Program-made: the position numbers and the translations under genes
Notes under the pieces: model-generated
Told to the model about the DNA's origin: nothing
What the model saw: the letters and a program-made list of their open reading frames with translations, nothing else
The model's database searches: none
Assembly: GCA_046728075.1 (NCBI GenBank)
Contig: JBKPDV010000241.1
Coordinates: 1-15,705 of the forward strand
Length of the DNA: 15,705 bases
Reading direction: 5' to 3'
DNA from: JBKPDV01 sp046728075
GTDB taxonomy: Bacteria; Acidobacteriota; Thermoanaerobaculia; UBA5066; Gp7-AA6
Shown: one piece after another, positions 6,582 to 13,240 of the stretch
Layout of the letters: each line of letters opens with the position of its first letter
Numbering within the stretch: the first letter of the stretch is position 1

Positions 6582-8128
6582 CTCTTCGGCGCGAGCACCT
6601 GCTGCCGCGCCTTTTCGGCTTCGGCCTGCGCGTCGAGGGTCAGGCGGTAGGCGACGTAGTACTTATAAATGTTGCGGACATAGGTCGTCGTCTCGGTTCC
6701 GATCTTCTGCGCGACGACGATTTCGACGTTGTTGAACCATTTGTTCCGATCGAGGCCGCGCTTTTCGGCCTCGCGCCGGCATTTGGCGACGTTGCCGGGG
6801 CCGCAGTTGTAGCTCGCAAAGGCGAAGAGGGGCCGATTGCCCTCGCTGAACTTCGCGTCCGGGAAGTAGGTCGACATGAGCTGGTCCATGTACTTGGTGC
6901 CCGCGTGGATGTTCGCTTCGGCCACGTGGATGTCGCCGACCTTCATCTGTTCCCCCGTGTCGGGCATGAGCTGCATAATGCCGATCGCACCGACGTGGCT
7001 CTTCGCCTGCTGGTTGAGCTGGGACTCCTGATAGCCCTGCGCGGCGAGCATCAGGGGATCGAAGCCGTATTTCTTGCCATACTTTTCGAAAAGCGCCAGC
7101 GTTGCCTTGAATCGTTTGTATTCGGCGCTGCCCGTCGGGTCCCTGAGCTCCTTGACCTTCTTCATGTAGACGCTCATTCGGTAATCCGCCACCCCTTGCT
7201 TCATCGCCCAGTTCCGGAAGAAGTCGTCGATCTCGTGCGAAAGCTTGGGGCTGTCCTTGCGAATCGCCCAGCCGGTTTTCGCGTCGGCGCGCAGGACAAG
7301 ATCGCTCCGGACCCGGATCTTGGGCAATACCTGGGCCCACATCCGCGCCTTCCAGTCGTCGACCACCAGGACCTCGATCAGCCCGGCGTCGAGCATCTCC
7401 ATCATGTCCTCGTCCTCGAGCGAGTCGGAAACGAGGATGAGCGTGACAGGCGGCTTCTTGCTCTTTTGGAACTTCTCGTTCTGCTTCTCGAGGCTCTCGT
7501 AATAGCTCGAAGCCTTGCGGACATGGACGCGTTTTCCCGAAAGGTCGTCGAGGGACTTCAGCTCGGAGGACTTCGGACCGGTGACGACGACCTCGTTGAT
7601 TGTCTTTCGGCCCTCGTCGCCGGGAACGAAATCGACCGTCTTCAGCCGCTCCTCGGTGACCGTGAGGTTGCCGATCGCGACGTCAGCCAGGCCCTCGGCG
7701 ACGTCGGGCAGCAGCTTGTCGCGCGTGGCGGGCGCGATGTAGATCGTCAGCGGACGCTTGCCGAGTTGTTTCGCGTATTTGAAGTTGATGTATCGCTCCC
7801 AGTCGCGGACCAGCTCGGCCGCGATGCCACGCTCCCGTCCCTTGTCGCTGAAGTAGAGCGAACGCGAGAAGGGCGCGAAGACACGGATCATGCGGCGCTC
7901 GAGCAGCTTGTCGAAGTCGCCGGTCCAGACCTTGTTGGTGATCGCGAGCTTGCGCGGCTGAGTCTCCTCGGCCGGCGCCGGTGCGGCGGGTCGCGGCGCC
8001 GCCGTCAAAGCCGCGGCGAACGAGCCGAACAGAAGCACGGCGGTAGGGAGCGCGGCGACGCGCCTCAGAACGTCATAGATAGCGGTTACTCGCGGCGTTC
8101 CAGGGTCACGAGCCGCGCGGCTCCTCAT
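6578..8128 (-). CDS. mltF: MltF-like periplasmic lytic transglycosylase (solute-binding domain plus SLT domain)
   Basis: 516 residues. An export signal with an extended n-region (hydrophobic AALPTAVLLFGSFAAALTAA, about 25-44) is followed by an Ala/Pro-rich linker. Residues of about 70-335 form a periplasmic solute-binding-protein-like domain (SBP_bac_3: GIAAELVRDWERYI, DVAIGNLTVTEERLKTVDF, GWAIRKDSPKL). Residues of about 345-490 form a family-1 SLT lysozyme-like domain. The catalytic Glu is E368 in AQGYQESQLN, with GAIGIMQLMP and ASYNCGPGNV as substrate-groove motifs. Such enzymes cleave the MurNAc-GlcNAc bond of peptidoglycan to give 1,6-anhydroMurNAc ends, and the first domain of MltF regulates activity in response to muropeptides. 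No lipobox is seen. The only two cysteines are C442 and C450, just beside the groove. GGAGG lies 7 nt before ATG 8128. aqpZ lies 25 nt upstream on the same strand. Confidence 0.92.
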   Translation of the reverse strand: MRSRAARDPGTPRVTAIYDVLRRVAALPTAVLLFGSFAAALTAAPRPAAPAPAEETQPRKLAITNKVWTGDFDKLLERRMIRVFAPFSRSLYFSDKGRERGIAAELVRDWERYINFKYAKQLGKRPLTIYIAPATRDKLLPDVAEGLADVAIGNLTVTEERLKTVDFVPGDEGRKTINEVVVTGPKSSELKSLDDLSGKRVHVRKASSYYESLEKQNEKFQKSKKPPVTLILVSDSLEDEDMMEMLDAGLIEVLVVDDWKARMWAQVLPKIRVRSDLVLRADAKTGWAIRKDSPKLSHEIDDFFRNWAMKQGVADYRMSVYMKKVKELRDPTGSAEYKRFKATLALFEKYGKKYGFDPLMLAAQGYQESQLNQQAKSHVGAIGIMQLMPDTGEQMKVGDIHVAEANIHAGTKYMDQLMSTYFPDAKFSEGNRPLFAFASYNCGPGNVAKCRREAEKRGLDRNKWFNNVEIVVAQKIGTETTTYVRNIYKYYVAYRLTLDAQAEAEKARQQVLAPKS

Positions 8129-8135
8129 CTCTGTG

Positions 8136-8140
8136 CCTCC
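8136..8140 (-). promoter_or_regulatory. Ribosome-binding site (GGAGG) of the mltF-like gene
   Basis: On the minus strand, GGAGG lies 7 nt before ATG 8128, inside the 25-nt gap after aqpZ. It fixes the long signal-peptide start of the transglycosylase. Confidence 0.7.
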
Positions 8141-8153
8141 GACTCGCGTCCGA

Positions 8154-8888
8154 TCAATTCACCACGCTTGGCCGCCCCGCGATGTCGGGCTCCGGAACTC
8201 CTTCGAGAGTGGTGCGGTAAAACCAGCCGGCAACCAGTGCGCCGAGGATCGGAGCGACCCAGAAGAGCCACAACTGCGCCAACGCCCACCCACCGACAAA
8301 AAGCGCGGGGCCGGTGCTGCGCGCGGGATTGACCGATGTGGCTGTCACGGGAATGCTGATGAGATGGATCAGTGTGAGCGCCAGGCCGATCGCGAGCCCG
8401 CCGAACCCGACGGGCGCCCGCCGATGGGTCGCCCCGAGGATCACGATGAGGAACATAAAGGTCATGACGACCTCGGTGATCAGGCATGCTGTCAGCGAGT
8501 ACATGCCCGGCGAGTGATCGCCGTAGCCGTTTGCGGCAAAACGGCCGAGCTCGAAACCGGGCTTGCCGCTCGCGATCAGGTACAGCACGCCCGCCCCGGC
8601 GATCGCTCCGAGAACTTGCGCGACCACGTACACGAAGACGTTTCGGCCCGGGAACCGCCCTCCCGCCCACAATCCGACCGTCACCGCGGGATTGAAGTGC
8701 CCTCCCGAAATCGGTCCCAGCGCATAGGCACCGGTCAGCACGGTCAGCCCGAACGCCAGCGAGACTCCCATGAAGCCGATTCCATAGCTCGGGAAGGCGC
8801 CCGCGAGCACGGCGCTCCCGCATCCGCCGAGCACGAGCCAGAAGGTTCCGAGGAATTCGCTCGCGAGCTTCGGAAATACGCGCTCCAT
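8154..8888 (-). CDS. aqpZ: Aquaporin Z, water channel
   Basis: 244 residues with six membrane helices and both NPA boxes of the MIP family: GGHFNPAVT (N66-P67-A68) and TSVNPARS (N187-P188-A189-R190). By position relative to E. coli AqpZ, the selectivity-filter residues are F46, H175, T184 and R190. That is the narrow aromatic/arginine filter of a water-selective channel rather than a glycerol facilitator. The LAFGLTVLTGAYALGPISGGHFNPAVT stretch is close to the AqpZ signature. The protein acts in the inner membrane and carries rapid water flux during osmotic shifts. The C-terminal tail (PEPDIAGRPSVVN) is slightly longer than usual. The ribosome-binding site is weak (GGAA about 13 nt upstream). 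The mltF-like gene begins 25 nt downstream on the same strand, so both are likely on one transcript, with aqpZ first. Confidence 0.95.
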   Translation of the reverse strand: MERVFPKLASEFLGTFWLVLGGCGSAVLAGAFPSYGIGFMGVSLAFGLTVLTGAYALGPISGGHFNPAVTVGLWAGGRFPGRNVFVYVVAQVLGAIAGAGVLYLIASGKPGFELGRFAANGYGDHSPGMYSLTACLITEVVMTFMFLIVILGATHRRAPVGFGGLAIGLALTLIHLISIPVTATSVNPARSTGPALFVGGWALAQLWLFWVAPILGALVAGWFYRTTLEGVPEPDIAGRPSVVN

Positions 8889-9237
8889 CTACAGGATTCG
8901 TTCCATCAGAAATACCTTTCAGGTTTCATCGAGGATCTCTCTCTCCGGGGAGTAGACCCTTACCCCCCTCAATTCAAATGGCGTGCCGCTCGACTGCTCA
9001 AGCTCAGAGGAGTCGCTTGGAAATCCTCCATCGACGAGTCGCGCCGCGGACAGCTGCACTTTGGGGCAACCGAGACTCGTTTCCGGATTCGAAATCGGAT
9101 GGCGGCCGTACGGGCTCTGAACCGTAGGCCTTTCTTGATGATCCTGGCAGGACCAATGTTGTATCTTCCGTCGCTCTCCGACGAAGTCCGGGTCGTCGTC
9201 GATCATGGCGAGCCTCAGGAAGCAGGAGTACTCTTCG
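8889..9237. other. Intergenic region between divergent aqpZ and glycosyltransferase genes
   Basis: 349 bp between two divergently transcribed genes, so it must hold both promoters. I could not identify -35/-10 pairs with confidence. Long open frames cross it on both strands, but they continue into antisense of real genes and show no family motif. An in-frame ATG at 9205 could extend the glycosyltransferase by 11 residues. A tRNA-like TTCGAAATC near 9090 has no complementary arms. Confidence 0.5.
9225..9228 (+). promoter_or_regulatory. Ribosome-binding site (GGAG) of the GT-C glycosyltransferase
   Basis: GGAG lies 9 nt before ATG 9238, whereas the in-frame ATG 9205 has no such site. It supports the shorter start. 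Confidence 0.5.
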
Positions 9238-10584
9238 ATGATCCAGTCTCGAGCAGAGCCGGCCCGCGTGGAGGCCCCCGGTGGTTCGACCCGGCGCCTC
9301 TACGGCTGGCTGCTCGCCGCAGTGCTTTCGGCCGGATTCCTCATACGCGTCTGCGTGGCGGTTGAGATTCCAACCGTGCCCGTGTCCGATTTTTGGGAAT
9401 ACATGCGGTCCGCGCAAAGCCTGGCGCGGACGGGCCGTTACGAGGCGTCGCCCGGCATTCCAAACAGCGGGCATCCTCCAGCCTACCCGCTGCTGCTTTC
9501 ACTCGCGTTGCGTCTGGCTCCGCCCGACGATCTGTTCGCGGCCAAGCTCGTCAATTTCACTCTCGCCGTCCTCGCTGGCCTCCTTGGGGCGACCTTTGCG
9601 AGGCGGTTCTGGGGTGACACGGCCGCGCTCTGCACCGCCGCGTGGCTCGCGTTCTTCCCCCGATCGCTCCTGACGGCGGATCTGATCGCCTCGGAGAATC
9701 TTTTCTCGCCGCTTCTGCTCCTCTTCCTTCTTCTCGCTGCAATCTCGTGGACCCGTCGTCCATCCTTTCTGCTCGCGGCGCCAGTCGGAGCGGTCATCGG
9801 GCTGCTGACCCTGACTCGCAGCGTCGCGTACTTCCTGCCGATTGTCTGGCTCGTGGGAGCCGTCGCCTCGCGGCGTCCGGCTCGCCGTCTGGCGGCCGAG
9901 CTGCTTCTTGTCGTCGTCGCGGAACATGCGGTTCTGCTGCCCTGGGCGACGCGCAATTCACGGGCGGTCGGTCGATTCACGTTCCTGAACACGGTCGGAG
10001 GGGTCGGACTCTTCATCGGCAACAATTCGCACGCGACAGGCGATTGGTATGACTGGATCGCGGATCTCGAAACGCTGCGCCCCGGAATCAGCAGGCTGGG
10101 GCCCATCGCAATCGATCGGGCCGCCCGGGAAGAGGCCCTGCGCTGGATCGCCGGGAATCCGGGCTCCGCCGCGCTGCTCTATGTCCGAAAGCTGCGGATC
10201 ATCCTGACCGACGACGGTCTGGCGGCGGCCTTCACCATATTCGGCGAAGGAAACTCATCTCCCGGCCAGCCGGCTTCGGTGCTGCCCGGCCCCTCTCCCC
10301 TCAAGAGGCACCCGCAGGCGGTCCATCGACTCCTGAGAGCATCGGGCGTGCTCCTGGCTCTCTGCGCGCTCGGTGGGTTTGTTCTCCTCGTCCGCCGCGC
10401 TCGGAAGGGATCGGTCGTGGATCGTACGCTCGCGGCCGGTTTCGTCGCGGCCGCGCTCTACGTTCCTATCGTCTCAGCCGCCATCGCGGTCAACGGCCGC
10501 TATCGCTGGCCGGTCGAAGACGTCATCACCCCGCTGGCGGGACTCTTCCTGTCGAAAGCCGCAAGCCTGCTCAGGAGATCCTGA
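9238..10584 (+). CDS. GT-C/family-39-like membrane glycosyltransferase
   Basis: 448 residues from ATG 9238, chosen for its GGAG; ATG 9205 would add 11 residues. After a short cytoplasmic leader comes membrane helix 1 (LLAAVLSAGFLIRVCVAV). The first periplasmic loop then has PVSDFWEYMRSAQSLARTGRY, with an acidic D51 placed like the catalytic Asp of GT-C enzymes, and GHPPAYPLLLSLAL at about 78-91. The HPP-YP pattern is characteristic of ArnT/dolichyl-phosphate-mannosyltransferase-like (GT39/PMT_2) proteins. About nine or ten further hydrophobic helices follow. Such enzymes use polyprenyl-phosphate sugars to glycosylate lipids, proteins or polysaccharides outside the inner membrane. Donor and acceptor cannot be told here, since no lipid-A or cell-wall polysaccharide genes are adjacent. 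The gene ends convergently with the methyltransferase, 45 nt away. Confidence 0.82.
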   Translation: MIQSRAEPARVEAPGGSTRRLYGWLLAAVLSAGFLIRVCVAVEIPTVPVSDFWEYMRSAQSLARTGRYEASPGIPNSGHPPAYPLLLSLALRLAPPDDLFAAKLVNFTLAVLAGLLGATFARRFWGDTAALCTAAWLAFFPRSLLTADLIASENLFSPLLLLFLLLAAISWTRRPSFLLAAPVGAVIGLLTLTRSVAYFLPIVWLVGAVASRRPARRLAAELLLVVVAEHAVLLPWATRNSRAVGRFTFLNTVGGVGLFIGNNSHATGDWYDWIADLETLRPGISRLGPIAIDRAAREEALRWIAGNPGSAALLYVRKLRIILTDDGLAAAFTIFGEGNSSPGQPASVLPGPSPLKRHPQAVHRLLRASGVLLALCALGGFVLLVRRARKGSVVDRTLAAGFVAAALYVPIVSAAIAVNGRYRWPVEDVITPLAGLFLSKAASLLRRS

Positions 10585-10595
10585 GAGCCTCTTTT
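10570..10595 (+). terminator. Possible weak terminator at the end of the glycosyltransferase gene
   Basis: CTCAGG and CCTGAG flank a 4-nt loop (10570-10585) and include the stop codon. A TTTT run follows at 10592-10595. The stem is short and the T-run is displaced by 6 nt, so this is only a candidate. Confidence 0.3.
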
Positions 10596-10629
10596 CCGGT
10601 CCGACTCACGGCGCTCGCCTCTCCAGGAT

Positions 10630-11289
10630 CTAAGCCTTCACATAGAGCCCGTTGGCGGAGACGCGGCGGCCGATTTCGACCTTCGGACGAGCGACGGAGG
10701 TCGGGACGACCGGAGAGAAACCGTGGCGGGCCAGCTCGGAGTCGAGCGTCGAGGCGTCGACCAGAACCGAGCGTCCGCTCTCGAAGCCCCCGTAAAGGTG
10801 CGGCTGTCCGACAACGGGCGTGATACCCCTGCCCGTCAGATCCGTTTCCGGCGTGAAAACGGAGACGAGGAGCTTGCCGCGCGGTGCAAGGACCCGGGCG
10901 GTCTCCGACAAGGCGCGGTCCCATTCGGGCAAGCTCTGCGCGCAATGGTAGACGCCGAGGGCCACGACGAGATCGAAGCTCGCGTCCGGCGCCCAGTCGA
11001 GATTGTCCATTCGCCCGACGCGCACGCGCCGGGCCGCTTGTTCGTCGCCCAGAAGGGATGCGAGACGGCGGCGCGTCTCTGCGGCCATCGCCTCCGAGGC
11101 GTCCATCGCGCGAACGTCGAAGCCTCGACGAGCCAGGAAATCGGCGTTGCGGCCGCCGGCGCAGCCGAGATCGAGCACGCGAACGACGCTCGGGTCGGCA
11201 AAGCCTGGGACGAGCCCCACGAGGCGCAGGTCCGGCTGGCGCGCGGCGAAGCGCGCAACGTTTTCCGGGGATTCCCAGAAGTCGTTCAC
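10630..11289 (-). CDS. Class I SAM-dependent methyltransferase
   Basis: 219 residues from GTG 11289, beginning VNDFWESPENVARFAARQPD. Motif I is VLDLGCAGGRN (residues 38-48), and D63 at the end of strand 2 (VRAMDAS) is in place to bind the ribose of SAM. GRMDNLDW (92-99) is the motif II/III region, followed by SFDLVVALGVYHC and VLAPRGKLLVSVF (motif for strand 5). This is the Methyltransf_11/25 type of cytoplasmic small-molecule methyltransferase; the acceptor is unknown. The open frame continues 5' to an ATG at 11442, but that would start inside the divergent amidase gene and add about 50 residues that look non-coding, so the GTG is preferred although its ribosome-binding site is weak. The gene converges with the glycosyltransferase and diverges from the amidase. 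Confidence 0.82.
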   Translation of the reverse strand: MNDFWESPENVARFAARQPDLRLVGLVPGFADPSVVRVLDLGCAGGRNADFLARRGFDVRAMDASEAMAAETRRRLASLLGDEQAARRVRVGRMDNLDWAPDASFDLVVALGVYHCAQSLPEWDRALSETARVLAPRGKLLVSVFTPETDLTGRGITPVVGQPHLYGGFESGRSVLVDASTLDSELARHGFSPVVPTSVARPKVEIGRRVSANGLYVKA

Positions 11290-11352
11290 GGCGCTGGCCT
11301 GGAGACCGCCTGCACGGCTCGACTCTACTGCGAGGCAGGACCCGGGGGCCTC

Positions 11353-11381
11353 TTGACCGTGCTTTAGGCAATCTTCAGATT
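11353..11381 (+). promoter_or_regulatory. Candidate sigma70-like promoter for the amidase
   Basis: TTGACC (11353-11358) matches the -35 consensus at five of six bases. After 17 nt comes CAGATT (11376-11381), a weak -10 match. A GCATG-CAA-CATGC inverted repeat (11401-11413) lies between it and the gene and could be an operator. The position is right, but the evidence is modest. Confidence 0.3.
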
Positions 11382-11428
11382 TCGCCGCGACTCGTAGCGG
11401 GCATGCAACATGCTGCGAAACCCGACAC

Positions 11429-11435
11429 AAGGAGG
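11429..11435 (+). promoter_or_regulatory. Strong ribosome-binding site (AAGGAGG) of the amidase
   Basis: A near-perfect Shine-Dalgarno ending 5 nt before ATG 11441. It is the strongest in the window and fixes the signal-peptide start. Confidence 0.8.
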
Positions 11436-11440
11436 TTCCC

Positions 11441-13141
11441 ATGAAACGGATCGTGTTCGCTGCAGCATTTGCGCTCGTGGGCGCACTCTCCGCGCTCGCT
11501 CAACCGACGCAAAACAACGAGAAGACTGTCGCCCAGCTCCAGGCGGAGATGGCGGCGGGAAAACTCAACTCGGTGGCCCTGACCAACTACTACCTCACCC
11601 GCATACGCACCCTCGACCAGAAGGGGTCTGTGAACTCAGTGATCGAGCTCAATCCCGACGCGCAGGCGATGGCGCAGAACGCCGATGACTTGCGCAAGAA
11701 AGGCATTGTGCTGGGCCCCTTGCATGGAATCCCGGTTCTGCTCAAAGACAACATCGACACCGGTGACAAGATGCAGACCACCGCAGGTTCCTTCGCGCTG
11801 GCCGGCACGCCTGCCGTTCACGACTCGACAGTCGCTGCGAAGCTGCGCGCGGGCGGCGCCGTCATCCTCGGCAAGACCAATCTCTCCGAGTGGGCGAACT
11901 TCCGCTCCTTCTTCTCCACCAGCGGATGGTCGGGGCGTGGCGGACTGACCAACAACCCGTACTCGCTCGATCGCAACGCGTGCGGCTCCAGCTCCGGGTC
12001 GGCGGCGGCTGTCTCCTCCAACTTCTCCGCGGTGTCGATCGGCACGGAGACGGACGGGAGCATCGTCTGTCCCGCCAACGTCAACAGCGTGGTGGGCATC
12101 AAGCCGACGGTCGGCGTCACCAGCCGCGCCGGCGTGGTGCCCATCTCGCACACGCAGGACACGATCGGACCGCACGGGCGCACGGTGGCGGATGCCGCCG
12201 CGGTCCTCACCGTCATCGCCAGCCGCACGCCGGACCCGAACGATCCGGCCACCAGCGGCGTGCCGCTCGGGTGGCAGGGCACCGGCAAGACCCGCCCGGC
12301 GCTTCCGGCGGACTACACGGCGTTCGTCAATCCGAACGGGCTCGCCGGCGCGCACATCGGCGTCACGCGGCAGGGCATCGACAATGCGCCGCCGCAGGTT
12401 GTGGCGGCGTTCGACGACGCGATCGCGGCTATCCAGGCGGCGGGCGCGACCGTGACGGATCTCGACGCCATCCCCTTCAACTTCGCGCCGGCGAGCGGCG
12501 AATTCCTGGTGCTCGTCTTCGACTTCAAGATCGACGTGCAAAAGTATTTCGCCACGCGGGTGGGAGTGCCAATGGCGAACAAGACGCTTGCGGATGCGAT
12601 CGCGTTCAACAACGCCAACGCCGCCACGGAAATGCCGTACTTCTTCCAGGAGATCTTCGAGCTGTCCGAGGCGATCGACACGAGCAGCCCGAATGCGCCG
12701 CAGCCCATCTTCGGCGGGCTCACTTACAACCAGGCGCTCCAACTCGATCACAACGCGGGCGTGAGCCTCGACCAGGCGCTCACCCAGTTCCAGCTTGACG
12801 CGATTGTGGCGCCGACCGACAGCCCAGGCTGGACCACCGATCTGATTCTCTCCGATCACTTCATCTTCGCGAGCTCGGGTCTCGCGGGCGGGCCCGGCTA
12901 TCCCATCGTCCAGGTCCCCTCGGGCAACGTGCTCGGGATGCCGGTGGGCATCAGCTTCATCGGGACGGCCTTCAGTGAGCCGACGCTGATCAAGCTGGCA
13001 TCCGGGTTCGAGGCAGCGACGCACGCGCGCATCCTGCCGACCTTCACCGGCAACATCACGACGGCAAACACCAACGGCACGACGCTCACGAAGAAGGGCT
13101 CGCCCAAGAAGGACACGGGCTTGCGGCCGCACCATATGTGA
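11441..13141 (+). CDS. Secreted amidase-signature (AS) family enzyme, peptide-amidase-like
   Basis: 566 residues. An N-terminal signal peptide (MKRIVFAAAFALVGALSALA, cleavage near A20-Q21) indicates export. The Ser-cisSer-Lys triad of the amidase signature family is complete: K102 in VLLKDNID, S183 in ACGSSSGSAAA, and nucleophile S207 in GTETDGSIVCPAN. The 24-residue gap between the two serines matches the family. These hydrolases cleave carboxamide C-N bonds. The CGSSSGS and TETDGSIVCP variants resemble the exported peptide amidase (Pam) branch, which removes C-terminal amide groups from peptides, so that is the best guess; the substrate is not proven. The only two cysteines, C181 and C210, bracket the catalytic serines and may form a disulfide after export. 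The C-terminal tail (residues about 545-566) is Lys/Thr-rich and looks disordered. It has a strong ribosome-binding site and a hairpin 16 nt after the stop. Confidence 0.92.
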   Translation: MKRIVFAAAFALVGALSALAQPTQNNEKTVAQLQAEMAAGKLNSVALTNYYLTRIRTLDQKGSVNSVIELNPDAQAMAQNADDLRKKGIVLGPLHGIPVLLKDNIDTGDKMQTTAGSFALAGTPAVHDSTVAAKLRAGGAVILGKTNLSEWANFRSFFSTSGWSGRGGLTNNPYSLDRNACGSSSGSAAAVSSNFSAVSIGTETDGSIVCPANVNSVVGIKPTVGVTSRAGVVPISHTQDTIGPHGRTVADAAAVLTVIASRTPDPNDPATSGVPLGWQGTGKTRPALPADYTAFVNPNGLAGAHIGVTRQGIDNAPPQVVAAFDDAIAAIQAAGATVTDLDAIPFNFAPASGEFLVLVFDFKIDVQKYFATRVGVPMANKTLADAIAFNNANAATEMPYFFQEIFELSEAIDTSSPNAPQPIFGGLTYNQALQLDHNAGVSLDQALTQFQLDAIVAPTDSPGWTTDLILSDHFIFASSGLAGGPGYPIVQVPSGNVLGMPVGISFIGTAFSEPTLIKLASGFEAATHARILPTFTGNITTANTNGTTLTKKGSPKKDTGLRPHHM

Positions 13142-13156
13142 TTCCGCTCCCTTCTC

Positions 13157-13187
13157 GCGATCAGCGCCGGCTCCCGGCGCTGATCGC
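13157..13187 (+). terminator. Perfect 14-bp hairpin downstream of the amidase gene
   Basis: GCGATCAGCGCCGG and its exact complement CCGGCGCTGATCGC are separated by only CTC, and CTTCTTCC follows. The stem is very stable but the tail is poor in T, so it may be a terminator, an mRNA-stabilising hairpin or a protein-binding palindrome. It lies 16 nt after the amidase stop and 53 nt before the next start. Confidence 0.6.
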
Positions 13188-13240
13188 CTTCTTCCGCCGG
13201 CAAAGTCTCGTTTCCTCGCTATGGTAGCTTGCCCGCGATC

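Noticed and set aside
6905..8332. A plus-strand open frame of about 475 codons
   Set aside because: It is antisense to the MltF-like gene, which has a signal peptide, ribosome-binding site and catalytic motifs.
9080..9110. A TTCGAAATC stretch resembling a tRNA T-loop
   Set aside because: The flanking bases do not pair as a T-arm on either strand, and no acceptor or anticodon arm is present.
8133..9365. A plus-strand open frame across aqpZ and the intergenic region
   Set aside because: It is antisense to aqpZ, which has both NPA boxes; the translated product is low-complexity and charged.
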